From Pseudomonas sp. ANT_J12 (lineage in GTDB: Bacteria; Pseudomonadota; Gammaproteobacteria; Pseudomonadales; Pseudomonadaceae), in assembly GCF_008370045.1 (NCBI RefSeq), contig NZ_VOBN01000009.1, forward strand, positions 186,001 to 250,000: a stretch of 64,000 nt of DNA, in the 5' to 3' direction. The notes under the pieces were generated by a model. It was given only the letters and a program-made list of their open reading frames with translations. It was not told the origin of the DNA and did no database searches. The number at the start of each line of letters is the position of its first letter. Position 1 is the first letter of the stretch. Positions 17,058 through 24,024 of the stretch are shown here, piece by piece. The position numbers were made by a program, and so were the translations under genes.

Positions 17058-18508
17058 CGATTGGCCCACCCCATAAAAATCCGTTTCGTATTTTCGTCTT
17101 TACCCATCAGCTCAATGAGATGCTTGAAAATCGCCATGTTGCGTTTGCAGAACGAGGATTCGGGTTTTCTCGCCACGAGGTCCTTGTGCATGGCGTGGTG
17201 GTAGACGGGTTCGGCGCCACAATAGGGTTCAAACGCGCAGTCGGAGCACATTGGTGCGCTTAACGTGAAGGAGTTTTCCAGAGCATCCAGAAGCTGGTCG
17301 GACAGAATAATTTCCTCATAAGAATGTTCAAGAATGTTGCCTAGCCTGAACGTGTGATCGCCCATCTCGGCAAGCATCCGGCTTTCGTCTGAGGCATAGA
17401 CGGCGCCGTCGTAATTGAACACGATGGCAGCGATGCCAGCGCCAGCAGGGTTCATTAAGTCAACAAATCCAGGGTCACTTGATGTCAGCATTTTTGTCAG
17501 GACGAGCGAGGAATATTGCTCGACAAAACGTACTCCCGACTTGTTCAGCTCGATGATGTACTCGAGACCTTCCTTGTAAAATTCCAGCCAGCGCTCAGTG
17601 TCATACGACATGAATTTCTTGGTCTTGATTGCAAAACAGTATGGGGAAAGAGTGCGCAGAAAGATTCCATCAAAGCCTAGGCGCAAGTACTCATCGATGA
17701 TGTCCCTTGCCCGCGGCAGGCTCTTGTCCGTTGTTGTCATCAGAGCTGACACCTGATCGTAACCAAGCGCTGCACGTGCCTTTTTCAGCCCTTCTTCGAA
17801 GCGCTGATGGCTGTCTCGCCCGGGTCTTGGGCGGTTTGCGTTATGGAGATCCATTGGCCCGTCTAGAGAAGACGAAAGCACGATATGGTGCTGCTTGCAG
17901 AAATCGAGCACGTCATCGGTCAGTAGCGACAGTGTGGTTGCAATGACGAACTGCAGGTCACGACGCTCCATGATGTTGCGCTTTTTTGCCTCCAGAACGA
18001 TGTACTTCACCATCTCGAAGTTCAGCAGCGGCTCGCCCCCCTGAAATTCTATTTTGATGGCGGGATTGGGTGATCTGAAAACGAAGTCCAACGATTTTTC
18101 AGCCATCTCCATCGTCATGTCGAATTCGCCTTTGCTTTCCGATTGCCTGGATACCTGGCAGTACGGGCAGCTATGGTCGCAGCGAAGGGTTACGACAAAG
18201 ATATGCAGATTGGTGAACTGCGCCAGTCTGGACAAGCGTGTACGAATCTTGAGTGCCAGAAGCTGAAGTGGCGCCTGCTCATCGGTGAATCGGATGAACT
18301 GTTTCGACCGGAGTGTAGGGATCAGTTCGGATGAGATCGGAAGCGTCTTGCTGATCAGTGGTTCGAGTATCTGTATCGGTATGACGTGATACTCGCCTGC
18401 CATGTTGGTGATGACGTACTCGTCGTCATTCAGTCGATCAAATTTGAACGGAAGCAACTCGTAGGGACGTTGCTCTACATAAAATTCCAGCTTTTGGAAT
18501 TTACTCAC
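17051..18508 (-). CDS. hxsB: HxsB, first radical SAM maturase of the His-Xaa-Ser system
   Basis: 485 residues. About 100 N-terminal residues form a possible peptide-recognition region, then CDHSCPYC places Cys110, Cys114 and Cys117 for the catalytic 4Fe-4S cluster, with EFQGGEPLLN at about 154-163. The C-terminus has a SPASM-like set of Cys (CSDC, PYCGAEP and a Cys in SSFCKRN), typical of peptide-modifying radical SAM enzymes. It overlaps hxsD by 8 bases. Base composition is low for the region: line 17581-17640 has 26 G/C in 60. Confidence 0.9.
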   Translation of the reverse strand: MSKFQKLEFYVEQRPYELLPFKFDRLNDDEYVITNMAGEYHVIPIQILEPLISKTLPISSELIPTLRSKQFIRFTDEQAPLQLLALKIRTRLSRLAQFTNLHIFVVTLRCDHSCPYCQVSRQSESKGEFDMTMEMAEKSLDFVFRSPNPAIKIEFQGGEPLLNFEMVKYIVLEAKKRNIMERRDLQFVIATTLSLLTDDVLDFCKQHHIVLSSSLDGPMDLHNANRPRPGRDSHQRFEEGLKKARAALGYDQVSALMTTTDKSLPRARDIIDEYLRLGFDGIFLRTLSPYCFAIKTKKFMSYDTERWLEFYKEGLEYIIELNKSGVRFVEQYSSLVLTKMLTSSDPGFVDLMNPAGAGIAAIVFNYDGAVYASDESRMLAEMGDHTFRLGNILEHSYEEIILSDQLLDALENSFTLSAPMCSDCAFEPYCGAEPVYHHAMHKDLVARKPESSFCKRNMAIFKHLIELMGKDENTKRIFMGWANRC

Positions 18509-18803
18509 TGGTCAGTCCGGTTTTTGAGAAGGCCAGTCCAAGGATCAGATTCCTGATCGGTAGAGTCTCAGCGTTCAGCCGGTGCCGCAGCTGGTAGTCG
18601 AGTACATCCTTCTTGAATTCTTGAATAGCTGAAAGAAACGAAGATTCATCGATGCCGATATTCGAAGACAAGGCGCAGATTAATTTTCCATCGGCGCATG
18701 TGATATCGGCTGTCAGTGAGTTCATCGAGCGATAAGCGGCTTTTTGCAGAACCTGTCCGTCATAAAGCCGCTCATCAAAGACGAGCGTCGCCGCGTGTTC
18801 CAT
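18501..18803 (-). CDS. hxsD: HxsD, small partner protein of the His-Xaa-Ser system
   Basis: 100 residues from the ATG at 18803, which lies one base behind the hxsA stop (TGAAATG), with GGGATCC upstream. A longer frame reaches 18896 but would overlap the hxsA repeat region. The C-terminal half contains VLDYQLRHRL, then PIRNLILGLAF; this DYxLR and IRxLILG pattern is what defines HxsD. The N-terminus (AATLVFDERLYD, then QKAAYRSM) also fits. Its role is unknown; a peptide-binding chaperone for the maturases is a reasonable guess. Confidence 0.82.
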   Translation of the reverse strand: MEHAATLVFDERLYDGQVLQKAAYRSMNSLTADITCADGKLICALSSNIGIDESSFLSAIQEFKKDVLDYQLRHRLNAETLPIRNLILGLAFSKTGLTSE

Positions 18804-18804
18804 T

Positions 18805-19089
18805 TCAGGATCCCGAGTGGTGGGAGCTATGTGAGCTGTGTGAGGCGTGGGAGCTATGAGAGGTGTGGTAAGCCATGAATTGGCCTTGATCTCCACGTTT
18901 CAGGACAAACGCAAAGAGATCATTGCCGCCGCGAACCGAAAGGTTTTCGCTTTGAGGAGCCGATTTGAATGTGATGGTGGTGTCGGTGCTGGGCTCGACA
19001 ACCTCGTGGGTAATTATGGCCGAAGCCTGTTCGGTAGCTACAGCAGCGGCCAGAGTTGCCATTGGTACCAGAAAGGAGCGCTTTTTCAT
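18805..19089 (-). CDS. hxsA: HxsA, His-Xaa-Ser repeat precursor peptide
   Basis: 94 residues; AAGGA lies 9 bases before the ATG at 19089. The N-terminus (about 1-24) looks like a signal peptide: MKKR, a hydrophobic Ala/Leu run, then EQASA. A middle section (about 25-70) is probably recognition sequence. The C-terminus has five uninterrupted H-x-S triplets from His75 (HTS, HSS, HAS, HSS, HSS) followed by HHSGS. It is first in a tight four-gene run with two radical SAM enzymes, so it is the expected substrate. The signal peptide implies that the modified product ends outside the cytoplasm. Confidence 0.9.
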   Translation of the reverse strand: MKKRSFLVPMATLAAAVATEQASAIITHEVVEPSTDTTITFKSAPQSENLSVRGGNDLFAFVLKRGDQGQFMAYHTSHSSHASHSSHSSHHSGS

Positions 19090-19249
19090 TGTTTGATTTC
19101 CTTATCGTCGGTGTGGGTATTCGCCGAGTCTCACTGGCGGATAGCCATGATGTCAATGTGGAATTAGTGACGGAGCTCTTTCCATCCCTTAAATCCGACA
19201 GACGTACCTTGGGCAGCCTAAATTCGGGGCATTCGGTAACGTCGTCACC
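19090..19249 (-). promoter_or_regulatory. Upstream region of the hxs operon
   Basis: 160 bases between the hxsA start and the right tesA repeat, the only place for the operon's promoter. I can place the ribosome site (AAGGA) but not a confident -35/-10 pair. The part nearest the repeat (about 19214-19249) read on the plus strand resembles a diverged, shortened piece of tesA (see findings). Confidence 0.45.
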
Positions 19250-19396
19250 GAGAAAAAAATCCCGCTGGTACCGTTTTTCCTCGACGGGATCGGCGGTCAT
19301 CCAGACCTGATGCAAGCCGACGGCCTGCACCCGGCAGCGGCGGCTCAGGACAAGTTGCTGGAAAATGTCTGGCCGACGCTGAAACCGCTGCTTTGA
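19250..19396 (+). pseudogene. Truncated tesA copy (3' end), right boundary of the HXS insert
   Basis: It encodes only the last 48 or so residues of TesA in frame to its own stop, with catalytic Asp and His but not the Ser part. 19260-19396 is identical to 15739-15875. Downstream of the stop the sequence goes directly into the conserved small gene at 19453, so this copy represents the original tesA 3' end and the left one arrived with, or was rebuilt during, the insertion. It is not expected to be translated. Confidence 0.9.
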
Positions 19397-19452
19397 CGCT
19401 TTTCTAGTGGCGGTGTTTCGGCTAAGGTGGCGCCCCCGATTTGGAGCCCCCG

Positions 19453-19746
19453 ATGCCGCGTCCCGCCTGGTCCCTTTTTGCCTACCAACTGATCGAGCCT
19501 GACGAGCAGCTGGATCTGTTCGCCTGCCAGGAAGTGCGGGTGCATCTGGTGACCCGTCAGCTGGAGCTCGGCGGCTCTGCGGACCGGACCTTGTGCGGCA
19601 GCCTGCTGCCGGCGCAGCCGCGTTGGTCGAGTGTGGATCGCCGGGTGTTCCAGGACCAGCGCTTGTGCTCGTTGTGCCGGGCGATCCTGGAATCGCAAAA
19701 ACGCGGCACCTCGCCGATCTGGCCTGAGTTGCGTTTCGAGCTTTAG
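19453..19746 (+). CDS. Conserved small hypothetical protein
   Basis: 97 residues from the ATG at 19453, with GGAG 6 bases upstream. It has a CSLC motif near residues 75-78 and three further Cys (FACQE, RTLCG and at the N-terminal side), which could hold a metal or a disulfide, but I do not recognise the family. There is no signal peptide. In the ancestral arrangement it would have followed tesA directly (57 bases behind the stop), so it may once have been co-transcribed with tesA. Confidence 0.72.
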   Translation: MPRPAWSLFAYQLIEPDEQLDLFACQEVRVHLVTRQLELGGSADRTLCGSLLPAQPRWSSVDRRVFQDQRLCSLCRAILESQKRGTSPIWPELRFEL

Positions 19747-19763
19747 GCCAGTGCGACAGCCCT

Positions 19764-19897
19764 TGTGGCGAGGGGGCTTGCCCCCGTTGCGCTGCGAAGC
19801 AGTGCCAAATCCTGCGGCCGGGCTTCAACTGACACACCGCGTGTGATGAATTTACGACTGCTTCGCAGCCGAACGGGGGCGAGCCCCCTCGCCACAA
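19764..19897. repeat. Palindromic intergenic repeat pair (type B)
   Basis: TGTGGCGAGGGGGCTTGCCC at the left and the inverse complement at the right, each with the inner GCTGCGAAGCAG / CTGCTTCGCAGC block. Same family as 3606-3772 and 38892-39026. A run of nine C follows at about 19911-19919. Confidence 0.88.
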
Positions 19898-20037
19898 AAG
19901 CTTTCCAACCACCCCCCCCCTGTACATGAAAAAAACGTCATGTATCGCCTGCCACGTTCTCGACCTCCCCGAATTTGCGGGTGTCGGTGTACAATCGCGT
20001 TCTTATACCCTTGTCGACCCTGCGAAGGATTTTCCGG

Positions 20038-21009
20038 ATGTTGCCGCGCTTTCCTGCCGTCACCCGCTGCCTGACCCTTGCTGCCCTCTGTGCAGCCGGT
20101 CCGGTTTCAGCACTAGAGCTGCCTCTACCGCCACCTGGTGAAGACATCATCGGTCAGGTGCAAGTGATCAAGGCCAAGTACGAAGACACCTTCGCCGACC
20201 TTGGTACAACCTACGATCTGGGCTATACGGAAATGGTTGCGGCCAACCCGGGCGTCGACGCCTGGCTGCCGGGCGCCGGGACTGAAATCGTGTTGCCGAC
20301 CCGCTTCATCCTGCCACCGGGTCCGCGCGAAGGGATCGTCATCAACCTGGCTGAATACCGCCTCTACTACTACCCCAAAGGCCGGAACGTGGTGTACACC
20401 TTCCCGCTGGGGATTGGTCGTGAGGGTTGGGGATCGCCAATCGCCCACACCACCATCACGGCGAAAACGCCGAACCCGACCTGGACCCCTCCAGCGTCGA
20501 TCAAGGCCGAGCATGCTGCTGACGGTGATCCGTTGCCGAATGTGGTGCCGGCCGGCCCGGACAACCCGCTGGGGCCGTTCAAGTTCAGCATGGGCACCCC
20601 GGGCTACCTGATCCACGGTTCGAACAAAAAATTCGGTATCGGCATGCGCACCAGCCATGGCTGCTTCCGCATGTTCAACAACAACGTGCTGGAAATGGCG
20701 GGCATGGTGCCGGTCGGTACGTCGGTGCGCATCATCAACGACCCGTACAAATTCGGCATGAGTGGCGGCAAGGTCTACCTCGAAGCGCACACGCCGCTCG
20801 ACGACAACGGCAACCCGTCGGTGGTCGACAAGCACACCGCGGTGATCAACGCGATGCTCAAGCGTGAAGACATCACCAACAACCTGCGCATGAACTGGGA
20901 TGTGGTGCGTGACGTGGTGGCGGCCGAAGATGGCCTGCCAGTAGAGATCGCCGTACCGAACACCTCCGCACCGATGGTGTCGAGCGTGCCGGTCGATCTG
21001 CAGCAGTAA
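20038..21009 (+). CDS. L,D-transpeptidase (ErfK/YbiS/YkuD family)
   Basis: 323 residues from the ATG at 20038, with GAAGGA 9-14 bases upstream. A signal peptide (about 1-22) is followed by a LysM-like segment (about 35-85: TTYDLGYTEMVAANPGVD) and the YkuD catalytic domain (about 100-235) with HGSNKKFGIGMRTSHGCFRM, containing the catalytic His and Cys. The size and LysM-YkuD order match ErfK/YbiS enzymes, which attach Braun-type lipoprotein to peptidoglycan. The lipoprotein gene oprI lies immediately downstream in the opposite direction, a fitting neighbour. Confidence 0.92.
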   Translation: MLPRFPAVTRCLTLAALCAAGPVSALELPLPPPGEDIIGQVQVIKAKYEDTFADLGTTYDLGYTEMVAANPGVDAWLPGAGTEIVLPTRFILPPGPREGIVINLAEYRLYYYPKGRNVVYTFPLGIGREGWGSPIAHTTITAKTPNPTWTPPASIKAEHAADGDPLPNVVPAGPDNPLGPFKFSMGTPGYLIHGSNKKFGIGMRTSHGCFRMFNNNVLEMAGMVPVGTSVRIINDPYKFGMSGGKVYLEAHTPLDDNGNPSVVDKHTAVINAMLKREDITNNLRMNWDVVRDVVAAEDGLPVEIAVPNTSAPMVSSVPVDLQQ

Positions 21010-21021
21010 GCACTCCAAAAG

Positions 21022-21055
21022 AACCCGCCGACGTTGGCCGTCGGCGGGTTTTTTA
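21022..21055 (+). terminator. Terminator of the L,D-transpeptidase gene
   Basis: AACCCGCCGAC-GTTGGCC-GTCGGCGGGTT followed by TTTTTA: a strong GC stem with a T run, 13 bases behind the stop. Confidence 0.92.
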
Positions 21056-21078
21056 TGGCCGGGACTAAACGCCGGACA

Positions 21079-21110
21079 TAAAAAAAGCCGACCCATAAAT
21101 GGATCGGCTT
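21079..21110 (-). terminator. Terminator of oprI
   Basis: On the minus strand AAGCCGA pairs with TCGGCTT around a short loop and ends in a T run (the A run at 21079-21086 on the plus strand), 21 bases behind the oprI stop. Confidence 0.88.
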
Positions 21111-21131
21111 GATAACAATCCCGAAGGACTA

Positions 21132-21383
21132 TTACTTGCGGCTAGCTTTGTCCAGCATGCGCAGAGCACGCTCGTTAGCTTCGTCAGCAGTCTGTTGTGC
21201 TTTTTGAGCAGCAGCCAGAGCTTCATCAGCTTTACGGTAAGCTTCGTCTGCACGAGCCTGGGAGCGAGCAGCTGCGTCTTCAGTAGCGGTCAGACGTGCT
21301 TCGGTTTCTTTCGATACGCTGCTGCAACCGGTAGCCAGAACTGCGGCCAGAGCCAGAGCAGAGAATTTCAGAACGTTGTTCAT
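21132..21383 (-). CDS. oprI: OprI, major outer membrane (Braun-type) lipoprotein
   Basis: 83 residues, the exact size of pseudomonad OprI. A signal peptide ends in lipobox LATGC with the lipidated Cys at residue 20. The rest is one continuous Ala-rich coiled coil (ARLTATEDAAARSQ, then DEALAAAQKAQQTADEANE) ending ASRK, where the C-terminal Lys can be joined to peptidoglycan. A GAAGGGGAA ribosome site precedes the ATG at 21383. The matching L,D-transpeptidase is next door. Confidence 0.96.
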   Translation of the reverse strand: MNNVLKFSALALAAVLATGCSSVSKETEARLTATEDAAARSQARADEAYRKADEALAAAQKAQQTADEANERALRMLDKASRK

Positions 21384-21450
21384 CGTGTTCCCCTTCAAGG
21401 ACTTTCTATTAAGTGGCTGTCTCCTCAGAGTGAGGAAATAGCCGGCGTAC

Positions 21451-21478
21451 ATACTACCCATTACTTGTCGTAAGTAAA
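21451..21478 (-). promoter_or_regulatory. Probable oprI promoter
   Basis: On the minus strand TTTACT (21473-21478), a 16-base spacer and TAGTAT (21451-21456) match sigma-70 boxes at four of six positions each. This predicts a short leader of about 60 bases. The AT-rich run (AAAAAAAATTGT) just upstream could act as an UP element. Only moderate support. Confidence 0.4.
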
Positions 21479-21533
21479 CTGACGTAAAGCAAGAAGCAAA
21501 AAAAATTGTAGGCGTTGATTCTTTTTCGAGCAA

Positions 21534-22026
21534 CTTTTAACTGCGCTGTTTAAAAAATACCCAGCTGCGAGGCCCGAGCTGAGCGAGCCCCATGGGAAAA
21601 GTTCCCTATTGCGAAGGCTGTATTTCCGGTATTTGTTAAAGTCTGTCTAGATGGTTTCGTCTACACTTTTGTTCGGATTTTGAGCAGCGGCTCTCATATC
21701 TTTCTGCATGTAGAGGTGACTTTAACCAAGGGCGCTCGTCTTAAGTCTCAACATCCGGCAATGTTCAGGCTTTCGACCCGGGAAGATCTTCGGTCGGGCC
21801 GTCCCTGCGTCACCCATGAGCAACACCCGTCGCCGCCTAAGCATGATGACGAGCGCACCTTGAGCATTTTCGCCAATGGTGCCTACTATTTGATACGTGC
21901 CAGGCTGCGCGAGATCGGTGTCGCTCTTCTCGGTGTCCATTCAGGCACAGGGTGGCGTAGATGTTCCTTCGCCGGAAAAACATCGGTAAGGTAGGGGTCA
22001 GAATCCAAGACCCGCGAGGAGTAGTG
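21534..22026. other. Long gap between oprI and the acetyltransferase gene
   Basis: About 490 bases with no gene I can support. Open frames exist (for example 21680-21994 on plus, 21722-21940 on minus), but none has a convincing ribosome site, recognisable motif or typical codon bias. The left part is AT-rich and is probably the oprI upstream region. A CGAGGAG ribosome site at the right end serves the next gene. Confidence 0.5.
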
Positions 22027-22314
22027 ATGAGCGAGGCGTTGTCCATCCACCATGACCAGGCTGGTCATCAGTTCGAGACCAATGTGGACGGTCATCGTGC
22101 CTACCTGACCTATATGGATCTGGGGAAACAGACCCTGGATATCTATCGCACGTTCGTGCCCAACGCATTGCGTGGACGCGGCATTGCGGCAGCATTGACC
22201 GAGCAGGCGCTGCAGTACGCCGAAGAAATGGGCTACACGGTGATCCCGTCGTGCTCCTACGTGGAGCGCTACATGGAGCGTCATCAGCGGCACGCCGCGA
22301 AGCTGAGCCAGTAA
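22027..22314 (+). CDS. Small GNAT-type N-acetyltransferase (YjdJ-like)
   Basis: 95 residues from the ATG at 22027; GAGGAG lies 7 bases upstream. The acetyl-CoA binding block VPNALRGRGIAAALTEQAL matches the small Acetyltransf_CG family, which consists of little more than the CoA-binding core. The C-terminal VIPSCSYVERYMERH is also family-typical. The substrate is unknown. Longer in-frame starts upstream lack a ribosome site. Confidence 0.88.
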   Translation: MSEALSIHHDQAGHQFETNVDGHRAYLTYMDLGKQTLDIYRTFVPNALRGRGIAAALTEQALQYAEEMGYTVIPSCSYVERYMERHQRHAAKLSQ

Positions 22315-22325
22315 ACGCAACGCAT

Positions 22326-22357
22326 AAAAAAACGCCGGGTTAAGCCCGGCGTTTTTT
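22326..22357. terminator. Bidirectional terminator between the acetyltransferase and DAHP synthase genes
   Basis: AACGCCGGG-TTAA-CCCGGCGTT with an A run on the left and a T run on the right. It serves the plus-strand acetyltransferase gene and the convergent minus-strand DAHP synthase gene, which ends at 22376. Confidence 0.93.
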
Positions 22358-22375
22358 GTGCCCGAAAAACGTAGA

Positions 22376-23452
22376 TCAGCTGCGATCGCGTTTCGGCAGC
22401 ACGTCCTTGAGCTTGGCATGCATGCTGCGCAAGGTGTTTTCGGTGGCGGACCAGTCGATGCAGGCATCGGTGATCGACACGCCGTATTGCAGGTCGGCGA
22501 GGTCTTTCGGGATCGCCTGGCAGCCCCAGTTCAAGTGACTCTCGACCATCAGGCCGATGATCGACTGGTTGCCTTCGAGGATCTGGTTGGCGACGTTCTC
22601 CATCACCAGGGGTTGCAGGGCCGGGTCCTTGTTGGAGTTGGCGTGGCTGCAATCGACCATGATGTTCGGCTTGATCTTGGCCTTGTTCAGCGCTTGCTCG
22701 CAGAGCGCGACGCTGACCGAATCGTAGTTCGGCTTGCCGTTGCCACCACGCAATACCACGTGACCGTAGGCATTGCCCTTGGTGGTGACGATCGACACGC
22801 CACCTTCCTGGTTGATGCCGAGGAAACGGTGCGGGCTGGACACCGACTGCAAGGCGTTGATCGCCACAGTCAGGCCGCCGTCGGTGCCGTTCTTGAAGCC
22901 GACGGCCGAGGACAGGCCGGAAGCCATTTCACGGTGCGTCTGGGATTCGGTGGTGCGCGCGCCGATAGCCGACCAGCTGATCAGGTCCTGCAAGTACTGC
23001 GGGGAGATCGGGTCGAGGGCTTCGGTAGCGGTCGGCAGGCCCATCTCGGCCAGGTCCAGCAGCAACTTGCGACCGATGTGCAAACCATCCTGGATCTTGA
23101 ACGAGTCATCCAGGTACGGATCGTTGATCAGACCTTTCCAGCCAACGGTGGTCCGCGGCTTCTCGAAATACACGCGCATCACCAGATACAGGGTATCGGA
23201 CACTTCGGCGGCCAGGGTCTTCAGGCGCTCGGCGTATTCGTGGGCAGCCTTGATGTCGTGGATCGAGCACGGCCCGATCACCACGAACAGGCGGTGGTCG
23301 GTGCCATCAAGAATGTTGCGAATGACTTCGCGGCCCTTGGTCACGGTGCGCAGGGCAGCGTCGCTCAAAGGGATATCACGCTTGAGCTGATCGGGAGTGA
23401 TCAGGGTTTCGTTGGAAGCGACGTTTAGGTCGTTGATCGGTAAATCAGCCAT
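22376..23452 (-). CDS. Class I DAHP synthase (AroFGH type)
   Basis: 358 residues, normal for AroF/G/H. FVVIGPCSIHD, VMRVYFEKPRTT, GARTTESQTHRE, VGFKNGTDG and MVDCSHANSNK are the conserved PEP, metal and phosphate-binding blocks. It condenses phosphoenolpyruvate and erythrose 4-phosphate, the first step of aromatic biosynthesis. The feedback inhibitor (Tyr, Phe or Trp) cannot be assigned from motifs alone, so I give no symbol. A second, unrelated class II enzyme is encoded at 36627. Confidence 0.94.
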   Translation of the reverse strand: MADLPINDLNVASNETLITPDQLKRDIPLSDAALRTVTKGREVIRNILDGTDHRLFVVIGPCSIHDIKAAHEYAERLKTLAAEVSDTLYLVMRVYFEKPRTTVGWKGLINDPYLDDSFKIQDGLHIGRKLLLDLAEMGLPTATEALDPISPQYLQDLISWSAIGARTTESQTHREMASGLSSAVGFKNGTDGGLTVAINALQSVSSPHRFLGINQEGGVSIVTTKGNAYGHVVLRGGNGKPNYDSVSVALCEQALNKAKIKPNIMVDCSHANSNKDPALQPLVMENVANQILEGNQSIIGLMVESHLNWGCQAIPKDLADLQYGVSITDACIDWSATENTLRSMHAKLKDVLPKRDRS

Positions 23453-23580
23453 CGTTTACTCGTCAGGTCACGGGTGCCATCCGCCAGCGAACCCGCGCGG
23501 CGGAGCACAGCAAATTAAGCGCGTCGGGGAGCGGAACCTTAGCGCGTTACACCGTGATTCGACAATGGGCAGACACCGCT

Positions 23581-24024
23581 TTAATCCAGCACAGGCTGAG
23601 CAAAAGCCTTGCGGACTGTGTCGTGGGAGAACTCGTCGGCATGCTCCTGGACCCATTCGAGGGCCAGGGCCTGAATATCCTGCAAGTCATCATGTGCCTC
23701 ATGCAGCCGGCGATAGTGTTCAATCTGGCACACCTGCTCACCCATCCGCGCACTGAATAGCATCTGCTCGTCCACAAACGCGATGCCCACCAGATAGCCG
23801 CGCTTTCGTCGCAGGCACCAGGCCACATAGCCCAGATAACGCAAGTCGGGGTTCAAGGTCGGCATGCGCACTTCCAGCGCCGTACCGTGACGCCAGGCGC
23901 GGTGGTAATTGCAAGCCATGCCCCCGAGGCTGATAGTGTGCAGCCGTTGCCGTGAAATGCACTCATGTTTGAGTAGCGTCAGCTCCACGGGTACATCGTA
24001 AGGATGAGGAAGAAAACGTCCCAT
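23581..24024 (-). CDS. PilZ-domain protein with degenerate c-di-GMP motifs
   Basis: 147 residues from the ATG at 24024; an alternative ATG at 24057 has a better ribosome site (GGGGGA) and would add 11 residues. The fold pattern is PilZ: YDVPVELTLL, then SLGGMACNYHR and a later YLGYVAWCLRRKRGYLVGIAFVD. However, the RxxxR motif is missing in the expected N-terminal place and the DxSxxG motif reads TISLGG. Cyclic-di-GMP binding may thus be weak or lost. The start region overlaps the divergent thioredoxin-like gene. Confidence 0.78.
   Translation of the reverse strand: MGRFLPHPYDVPVELTLLKHECISRQRLHTISLGGMACNYHRAWRHGTALEVRMPTLNPDLRYLGYVAWCLRRKRGYLVGIAFVDEQMLFSARMGEQVCQIEHYRRLHEAHDDLQDIQALALEWVQEHADEFSHDTVRKAFAQPVLD

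Noticed and set aside
18804..18896. Longer start for hxsD
   Set aside because: It would be read through the hxsA repeat region in another frame; the ATG at 18803 directly behind the hxsA stop has a ribosome site and fits the family length.
19090..19213. Further open frames beside hxsA as extra RiPP genes (exporter or protease)
   Set aside because: Only short frames without ribosome sites or motifs.
15876..19249. Integrase or transposase for the HXS insert
   Set aside because: All of the coding capacity is taken by the four hxs genes; no recombinase-like frame is present in the insert or next to it.
21680..21994. Small open frames in the oprI upstream gap, both strands
   Set aside because: No ribosome site, no recognisable motif, and codon use not clearly coding.
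22358..23428. 356-codon open frame on the plus strand
   Set aside because: Exactly antisense to class I DAHP synthase, His/Gln-rich composition typical of complementary frames of GC-rich genes, no ribosome site.
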